Below, piece by piece: positions 58,658 through 64,000 of a stretch of DNA of 64,000 bases (its first letter is position 1; each line of letters begins with the position of its first letter). Source of the stretch: J051 sp040289295 (GTDB lineage Bacteria > Armatimonadota > Fimbriimonadia > Fimbriimonadales > ATM1); the NCBI GenBank assembly GCA_040289295.1, contig PSLA01000003.1, forward strand, positions 1 to 64,000, in the 5' to 3' direction. The notes below the pieces were generated by a model that did not search any database, had not been told where the DNA came from, and saw only the letters and a list, made by a program, of their open reading frames with translations. A program made the translations under genes and the position numbers.

Positions 58658-59974
58658 ATGGGAGCCGCGGGCACCCGAGCTGGCCGCATACAAGTCAGTG
58701 AGCCGAAGGAGGTGTGGCGTGACCTTCCGTGGTATCTCGCCTACTGTGCCTACCACCTCTTCCTTCTACCGGCACTCGCCTGTGTGGGGCTGGCGCGATT
58801 CCGTCGAGAGAAGCTGCGCGGAATCGGCTGGCGGCGGCTTGCTGGGGGCGCGCCGCCCAAGGATAAAGGGCCTTGGCTCGTGCTGGTTGCGGGGGCGCTT
58901 GGCGAGACCCGGACAGCGCTGAACGCCGCGAGCTACCTCAGTCGGCAGGTGCGAACAGCTGTTTGGCTTCAGCAGGCGAAGCCGTACCAGGTTGCGCTCC
59001 GTGCCTCGGAAGAGGTTGCGATCGGTCTCGCGCCGCTGAATAACCCGCTCAGCGCTCTGATCGCCGTCGTTCGGTGGAGGCCGACGGCACTCATGTTCGT
59101 CGAGGGCACCAGCAATCTTCACCTCATGATGGTTGCGCGGCTCCTCGGCATACCAGTCGTTATAGCCAACGTCTCGCTGACGGAGTACCGGATGCAGAAA
59201 TACATGGCCCGCCCGTTTGGCGCGAAGAGGTTCCTAATCGCCGACCGCTTACTTGCCCAAGGGGAGGTGCATCGCGCCCGGCTCGTGCGCTTAGGCGTTC
59301 GGGATGACCGAATCTCGGTAAGCGGTCCCCTCGTCCCTATGCCCCAGGAGGGCGAAGAGGCCCGTCGATGCATCCGTGAGTGGCGCGAGCGGCTCCGCGA
59401 GAGCGACTTAGTGATTGTAGCCGGCAGCACCTATGCGGAGGAGGAGCCTATGTTGCTGGAGGCTTTCGCGCTGGTGAAGGCGCAGCGGCCCATGGCTCGG
59501 CTGGTCTTGGCTCCCCGGCACACGAGTAGTGATTCCGTAGACGACGCGCTGAAGAGGAGCGGATTCGAGTACGAGCGGCGGTCGCTTCTGAACGGCAGGC
59601 CCGCGTCGGCACCTGTGGTTCTGCTGGATACTCAGGGGGAGTTAGGGCGGTTGTGGGGCGTCGCCACCGTAGCTTTTGTGGGTGGCTCGCTGTTTCCCCA
59701 CGGGCCCGGCCACTGTCCGCTCGAGCCTTTGAGTTGGTGTGTCCCGGTCACGATGGGCCCTGAATATCACCAGCAGGAGGCGGCCGTAGAGGTGTGTCGC
59801 GAGTGGGGCGTGGTTCGGATTTGCGACGCGCCTGACGCCTTGGCTCAGGAGTGGCTGCGCGCCGCCGAAGACGAGGAGTATCGCCGAGCATTCCGTGAGC
59901 GGTGCGAGCGATTCCTTGAGGCAGGTCAAGAGGTCTATCAGCGCTGGTGGGAATCCGTCTTCCGATCGGTATAG
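58658..59974 (+). CDS. kdtA: KdtA-like 3-deoxy-manno-octulosonate transferase family protein
   Basis: 438 aa. N-terminal membrane-associated helix (LPWYLAYCAYHLFLLPALACVGLARF), then the Kdo-transferase N-domain (LVAGALGETRTALNAASYL; FVEGTSNLHLMMVARLLGIPVVIANVSL). The GT-B C-domain follows (VIVAGSTYAEEEPMLLEAF, LAPRH, LDTQGELGRLW, FVGGSLFPHGPGHCPLEPLS). WaaA/KdtA adds Kdo to lipid A in the inner membrane, which points to a diderm cell with LPS-like lipid. The TG/TR turn (GETR) keeps the family's acceptor motif. Start ATG 58658; TAGACT ends 9 bases upstream. Confidence 0.8.
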   Translation: MGAAGTRAGRIQVSEPKEVWRDLPWYLAYCAYHLFLLPALACVGLARFRREKLRGIGWRRLAGGAPPKDKGPWLVLVAGALGETRTALNAASYLSRQVRTAVWLQQAKPYQVALRASEEVAIGLAPLNNPLSALIAVVRWRPTALMFVEGTSNLHLMMVARLLGIPVVIANVSLTEYRMQKYMARPFGAKRFLIADRLLAQGEVHRARLVRLGVRDDRISVSGPLVPMPQEGEEARRCIREWRERLRESDLVIVAGSTYAEEEPMLLEAFALVKAQRPMARLVLAPRHTSSDSVDDALKRSGFEYERRSLLNGRPASAPVVLLDTQGELGRLWGVATVAFVGGSLFPHGPGHCPLEPLSWCVPVTMGPEYHQQEAAVEVCREWGVVRICDAPDALAQEWLRAAEDEEYRRAFRERCERFLEAGQEVYQRWWESVFRSV

Positions 59975-60023
59975 CCCGGGCGCCACTCTACAGCAGAACC
60001 CCACAGATTCCGATAAGAATTGC

Positions 60024-60407
60024 ATGAGCCCCCTTAGGCGCCGACTCGGCGTCAGTCTGGCTGAGGTCATGGTGGCGACGGCGTTCATGGCGGTCGCGGT
60101 TACCGCGCTTCTCCAGACAATTTGGGTCGTGCACGAGAACGAGTCGGTCGCAAAGAACCGGGCGGTGGGGCTTGGTACGGCTGAGACGATGATTGCGGAG
60201 GTGCGGACGAGCGTGCTGGACGGCACGTTCGCGACGGGAACTTCGAGCACGGTGGTCACGCTGCCGGGCATCAAAGGCAACGTCACCAAGACCCGTACGG
60301 TCAGTAAGGTCGCAGGCTTCACCGACCTCTATGAGGTTGTCGCCAAGGTCGCTTGGTCGGGCGACTCCGTTCAGCTCGTAACTTACGTGAGATACCCGGA
60401 TGGCTAG
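60024..60407 (+). CDS. Type IV pilin-like protein (minor pilin, PilV/GspI type)
   Basis: 127 aa. The prepilin signal is short and basic (MSPLRRRLGVSLAEVMVATAF), with Glu at +5 of the predicted mature chain, then one hydrophobic helix and a small beta domain. It is processed by PilD-like peptidase and incorporated in a pilus or secretion pseudopilus. ATG 60024 is preferred; a GATAAG-like box ends 6 bases before it, and the longer frame (59895) runs into the previous gene. It overlaps the next pilin gene by 8 bases. Confidence 0.85.
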   Translation: MSPLRRRLGVSLAEVMVATAFMAVAVTALLQTIWVVHENESVAKNRAVGLGTAETMIAEVRTSVLDGTFATGTSSTVVTLPGIKGNVTKTRTVSKVAGFTDLYEVVAKVAWSGDSVQLVTYVRYPDG

Positions 60408-61086
60408 TCGCGCCTTTACCGTTGTCGAACTGCTGCTGACGCTGACGCTCACGGCGATTCTGGCTGGCACGCTGGTTTCGCTCTACGTCTTCGTCGCGAC
60501 GCGGGCGGCTCACGGCGTTGCCGTGAACAACGTGTTGATGCAGGTTCGAGAAGCTACCAACGACATCTGCCGAACGATTGCAAACTCGGTGCGCTGTGAG
60601 CTTGTGAACGTTGGAGGGAAGACTGCGCTCAAGTGTACGATGCCCGAGCAGGAGGGTGCGACGGATGCGCGCGGCAACGTAGTCGAGTACATTCCGAAGA
60701 GCCTTAGCCCGCGCGCGATTGAGCAGTGGGGTGTTGGGAAGCGCATCTGGTTTTATCAGGCCGACGCCACAGGAGTTCCGGGCACAACGGGCACCGTCCT
60801 GTGGAAGGCGGTGCGAGTAGATGACGCAGTTCCTTCGTCGGCGGACGTGGATCGCGATTGGTCGTACTACTACGGCAGCACAGTCTATCGCTGGAACTTG
60901 ATCACGAGCGCGACCTTTACGGTAAACCCCACGGCACGGCGCACTTCGGTGAGCGTGACCGGCTCGGTGCGGGCACGGGGAATGGAGGAGCGCGGAGATC
61001 CGTCGGCGATCGACACGATCGACATGGCTCAGACTTACACGCTCACGATGTCACGAGAGTCGTTCTGGTTGAGGTGGCGTAAGTGA
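60400..61086 (+). CDS. Type IV pilin-like protein (PilW/GspJ type)
   Basis: 228 aa. Prepilin cleavage site and helix MASRAFTVVELLLTLTLTAIL (Phe+1, Glu+5), followed by a larger beta domain with YYYGSTVYRWNL. It is the usual second minor pilin, making a priming tip complex with its neighbours. It overlaps both the gene before (8 bases) and the gene after (4 bases). Confidence 0.85.
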   Translation: MASRAFTVVELLLTLTLTAILAGTLVSLYVFVATRAAHGVAVNNVLMQVREATNDICRTIANSVRCELVNVGGKTALKCTMPEQEGATDARGNVVEYIPKSLSPRAIEQWGVGKRIWFYQADATGVPGTTGTVLWKAVRVDDAVPSSADVDRDWSYYYGSTVYRWNLITSATFTVNPTARRTSVSVTGSVRARGMEERGDPSAIDTIDMAQTYTLTMSRESFWLRWRK

Positions 61087-62120
61087 GGCAACGCGGAAGC
61101 GCCATTTTGATCGTTCTTGTGCTCGTCACGGCGACGACGCTGGTCGTGATTGCGGCTGCGGAGTTAACTATATCGGCAATGACCGGTCAATGGCGGCGTT
61201 ACCACGAGGTGCACGCCCGGTACGTCGCAGATGCCGCCGTCGAGTGGGTTCAGTCCAGCAGACAAGCAGGCGCGCTTGCGCTCCCTGCGAATCAGAGCCT
61301 AACGATTGACGGCGCGCAGGTCAACGTTGTTGTTTCGGACAACTCGGTCTCCATGAAGCGCAGCCTGCGCGTCGAGACTACGGTTCTGGAGGGAGACCTG
61401 ACCTTCAAGCAATCGCGCATCGTCGGCGACGGAATTGAGCCAAAGCACTTTTACTACGTCTTGGCCTGCGACGGCAACTTTCGAGTCGACAAGAGCCTAA
61501 CGACGGGTGCCGCCGGAAGGCTGGGCGACATCTTTTGCGGCGGCAACCTGACCAAAGGGAAGTTTCAAGTCACGGTGAACGGCGACCTGGAGGTTGCAGG
61601 CACCCTGTCGGGTTCGCCGGTGGTGACTGGAACCATCTGGAGCCCCTGTCCTGCCATCTCGTTCCCGAAGGTGAAGGCTGGGGACTATGCAGTTGGGTCC
61701 GTCCCCATGCTCGACGGGGACATCAACGGGCGTTCGTTCACACCGAGCGTGGCCGGTTATGAAACGTTTTACGCATTGGGCAAGGTTAACCTGAGCGGTA
61801 CGTACGAGGGCAAGGGGGTGATCTTCGTCGCGGCCGACATCAAAATTGTGGGAGACGTGCACTACGCCGACGTCAACTCAGTAATGGCGGTCATTGCTTT
61901 GAAGTCGATCACCGTCGAAGCCAACGTAACACACATTGATGGCTACTACTTTGCCGGCAAGATCTTTACTTCCAAACCCGCGAGCCTGACTGTCGGACGA
62001 GGTGCTGTCGTAGCGGAGGACTTCGACCTCAAGGGCGCGCTGACCGCAACGTACGACCCGTGGGTTTGGAACGACCCAGAGGAGGGGAAGCGGCTAAAGC
62101 TACCGGGCTTCTGGCCATAG
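61083..62120 (+). CDS. PilX-like pilus assembly protein
   Basis: 345 aa. RGSAILIVLVLVTATTLVVIAAAEL is the hydrophobic N-terminal helix, as in PilX/GspK-type proteins that lack Glu5. The rest is a long beta-helix-like region (DGDINGRSFTPSVAGYETF, GKGVIFVAADIKIVGDVHY). It seems larger than typical PilX (about 200 aa), so it may also serve as a tip adhesin. Translation is coupled to the previous gene (ATGA-type overlap). Confidence 0.7.
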   Translation: MRQRGSAILIVLVLVTATTLVVIAAAELTISAMTGQWRRYHEVHARYVADAAVEWVQSSRQAGALALPANQSLTIDGAQVNVVVSDNSVSMKRSLRVETTVLEGDLTFKQSRIVGDGIEPKHFYYVLACDGNFRVDKSLTTGAAGRLGDIFCGGNLTKGKFQVTVNGDLEVAGTLSGSPVVTGTIWSPCPAISFPKVKAGDYAVGSVPMLDGDINGRSFTPSVAGYETFYALGKVNLSGTYEGKGVIFVAADIKIVGDVHYADVNSVMAVIALKSITVEANVTHIDGYYFAGKIFTSKPASLTVGRGAVVAEDFDLKGALTATYDPWVWNDPEEGKRLKLPGFWP

Positions 62121-62130
62121 GAGCACACGC

Positions 62131-63786
62131 ATGACAGCACAAGAACGGTTGGAGCAAGAAGTTAGAGCCGGAGTCGTCGTCCGTTGGGCGCTCGTTGGTG
62201 CAGCAGGCATCGTCCTGTTTGATCAATTGGGCAACCTGTTTGTGCTTGCAGGGCTTGCTTTTGCAGCGCTGAGCAACTTTGTGGTATCAATGATGCACAA
62301 GCGCGAAGGGCAGGCTGCACGGCAGCAGTGCTTGCGAATCATATCCGGCCTTCGTGTGGCGGACGGAGTTGCGGCGTGTCTTCTAACGGCGTATGCGGGG
62401 GCGAGCGGCTATCCGGTGTATCTTCTGGCGATTCCCCCGCTGGTTGTTGAGACAATTGCGCGCCGTGATGTGAGACGGTTAAGCGCTATGCTTGCCTTCT
62501 TCATAGGCGCTTTGTTTTTCGCAACGCTGTTGGGAGCTCCGATGCAAGGGTTCTGGATGGGCTCTTCTCTACTGATTATCAGCGCTGTCGTGGCGCTTGT
62601 GTTGGCAGGCTTTCGCGAACGCGATGAGAGATTAGTTCGTCATGAGCGACGGCTGTCGCTTGTACTCGAGTGCGGAGCGACGCTTGCGGCGAACCGGAAC
62701 CTTCGCTCGGCGATGCTAATGGTGCTCCAGGCGATCGTACGCGAGATAGGCGCGACGTGCGCTTACGTGATGCAAACCGATGACGAGGACGACTCGACTC
62801 TGGTGACGGAGGTCGCATTCAGCACCGAGGGAGAGTTTCAGTTCCCTGCCCGTCTCGAGGTTGGGACTGGCCTTTCAGGTTACGTTGCCCAGACCGGGCA
62901 ACCGGTGAACGTGAGCAGCGCGGAGGGCAACCCGAACGAGTTCGACGGTCTGTCCTCTGGCGTACATGCGGCTGCTTGCGTTCCCCTTCTGGCGCGCTCG
63001 TACGGGCCTGCGCGCGACGACGCGGCGGATCAGATTCTGGGGGTGCTGACGCTGCTGAGCTACTCGGAGGGCGTGGAGTTCGACACGGAGGACATGGAGC
63101 TGGTGCGCACGCTGGCGTCACTCCTGGCGATCGCGGTTGCGAATGCGAAGATGGAAACGAGGCAGCACGCGACGTTCTTGCGTACGATGGAAAGTTTGGC
63201 GACAGCGCTGGAAGCTCGCGACGAGTACACGCGGGGCCACTCGCAGCGGGTTTCAGAGGTCTCGTTGATGATCGGGGAGCGGATGGGGCTGAGCCCTGCG
63301 GCGCTCGAAGAGCTTCGAGTGGGGACAATCCTTCACGACATCGGCAAGATCGGCGTTCCGGACGCAATCCTGAACAAGGCGGGGAAGCTGACGGAGGAGG
63401 AGTTCGAGGTGATGAAGACGCATACTCTGAAGGGGTACGAGATCTGCAAGCCTTTGAACCTTTCGGACGGCGTGCTGATGGTGATTCGGAACCATCATGA
63501 GCGTTTAGACGGCAGCGGTTATCCCGACGGTCTGCGAGGCGGCGACCTTCCGCTGCCTTTGCGGATCGTTTGTGTGGCGGACGCGTTTGACGCGATGAGT
63601 TCTCGGCGTCCCTACCGCGGGGTGATGTCTGCGAAGGCAGTGCTGTCGGAGTTGAGTCGCCATGCGGGGACTCAGTTCGATCCCGTGGTGGTGGAGCACC
63701 TGAAGGAGTTGCTGAATGCGCCGCGAATGGTTGCCCTCTACTTCCGAGGCGATGGCGATGAAGGGACAGAGAAGTGGGCAGCTTAA
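62131..63786 (+). CDS. Membrane GAF and HD-GYP domain protein
   Basis: 551 aa. Five or six N-terminal membrane helices (about 20-165), a short coiled linker, a GAF domain (about 180-345, GTGLSGYVAQTGQPV), then HD-GYP (about 365-535): EYTRGHSQRVSEV, LHDIGKIGVPDAILNK, RNHHERLDGSGYPDGL. The GYP triad is present and metal ligands are intact, so it should hydrolyse cyclic di-GMP. Lying between pilus genes and pilM, it probably links c-di-GMP to pilus use or twitching. GGAG lies before ATG 62131. Its stop overlaps the pilM start. Confidence 0.92.
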   Translation: MTAQERLEQEVRAGVVVRWALVGAAGIVLFDQLGNLFVLAGLAFAALSNFVVSMMHKREGQAARQQCLRIISGLRVADGVAACLLTAYAGASGYPVYLLAIPPLVVETIARRDVRRLSAMLAFFIGALFFATLLGAPMQGFWMGSSLLIISAVVALVLAGFRERDERLVRHERRLSLVLECGATLAANRNLRSAMLMVLQAIVREIGATCAYVMQTDDEDDSTLVTEVAFSTEGEFQFPARLEVGTGLSGYVAQTGQPVNVSSAEGNPNEFDGLSSGVHAAACVPLLARSYGPARDDAADQILGVLTLLSYSEGVEFDTEDMELVRTLASLLAIAVANAKMETRQHATFLRTMESLATALEARDEYTRGHSQRVSEVSLMIGERMGLSPAALEELRVGTILHDIGKIGVPDAILNKAGKLTEEEFEVMKTHTLKGYEICKPLNLSDGVLMVIRNHHERLDGSGYPDGLRGGDLPLPLRIVCVADAFDAMSSRRPYRGVMSAKAVLSELSRHAGTQFDPVVVEHLKELLNAPRMVALYFRGDGDEGTEKWAA

Positions 63787-64000
63787 CGATCGGTTTTCGG
63801 CCCGACCGGTCCGTCGGCCTGGGGATTGATATCGGCAGCCGCGTGGTTCGAGTGGCGGAGGTGCAGCAGGCCGGCGAGCGGCTCGAGTTGTCAGGCATCG
63901 GGTCGTTTGCGATTGCGCCGGGGTTTGTGGAGCGCGGCGTGGTTACGGACCCAGGCAGTATGGGCAAGGGGATTCGTGGTGCGATCGCGCAATCGAAGAT
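63774..64000 (+). CDS. pilM: Type IV pilus assembly protein PilM, 5' part
   Basis: 75 codons visible, cut by the right edge. VGLGIDIGSRVVRVAEVQ is the actin-like phosphate-1 motif of PilM, followed by FVERGVVTDPGSMGKGIRGAI. PilM is the cytoplasmic actin-fold ring protein that anchors PilN/PilO. GTG 63774 with AGGGA about 9 bases upstream overlaps the HD-GYP stop by 13 bases, so the two genes are coupled. The pilN, pilO and pilQ genes are expected just beyond. Confidence 0.88.
   Translation, partial: MGSLTIGFRPDRSVGLGIDIGSRVVRVAEVQQAGERLELSGIGSFAIAPGFVERGVVTDPGSMGKGIRGAIAQSK

Overview
The window is a 64 kb, G+C-rich (roughly 60%) bacterial chromosome segment. It is almost entirely single-copy housekeeping and envelope genes, and a 10-base N run at 12868-12877 shows that it comes from a scaffolded assembly. 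The gene set fits a diderm, free-living bacterium: PolA, PurF, LeuS, PrfA, HemW, RNase G, complex I, flagellin, type IV pilus genes, a KdtA-like transferase, and a split DnaE2/ImuB mutasome. Short intergenic repeats that read 'EGERPREP' when translated, and very frequent leaderless promoters, make Armatimonadota (Fimbriimonadia-like) my best guess. This is a judgement from memory of similar genomes, not a search.

Layout: 1-3261, DprA end, tRNA-Leu(CAA) and DNA polymerase I. 3620-7412, purF, an RraB-like RNase inhibitor, YebC and a rhomboid protease. 7456-9311, divergent hslV and a PhoR-type sensor kinase. 9680-13126, error-prone DnaE2 preceded by a DUF6504-like region, with the assembly gap at the junction. 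13218-20046, a coupled minus-strand operon: polytopic membrane protein, thioester alpha-2-macroglobulin, VanW-like protein. 20174-22882, persulfide dioxygenase-rhodanese fusion and ImuB-like Y-family protein. 23036-31920, flagellin, prfA, hemW, leuS, an S41 protease and an aquaporin. 32041-41622, an unknown protein, N-acetylmuramoyl-L-alanine amidase with a GerMN protein, dapF behind a probably frameshifted unknown gene, a PIG-L deacetylase, and the feoB/feoA genes. The DtxR regulator at 41606-42025 heads the feo operon.

42099-49460 holds a secreted metalloprotease with Ig-like repeats, lipoamide dehydrogenase and nuoA-C-D-E (no nuoB, no nuoF). 49461-51130 looks foreign or misjoined: an IS481-type transposase remnant and a secreted protein with a 319-bp perfect internal direct repeat. 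51089-59974 holds an alpha/beta hydrolase, RtcB with a zinc-ribbon insertion, RNase G, a secreted unknown, Aat, an AIF-like reductase and the KdtA-like transferase. 60024-64000 is a pilus block: two pseudopilins, a PilX-like protein, a GAF/HD-GYP protein and the start of PilM.

The most striking genome-wide signal is at translation starts. At least 14 genes have a TANNNT-type -10 box ending 5-8 bases before the start codon. This implies leaderless mRNAs and fixes several start codons. Other signals are a DtxR operator inside the promoter of the iron-uptake operon, a palindromic repeat inserted in frame into nuoE, and a truncated complex I operon next to foreign DNA.
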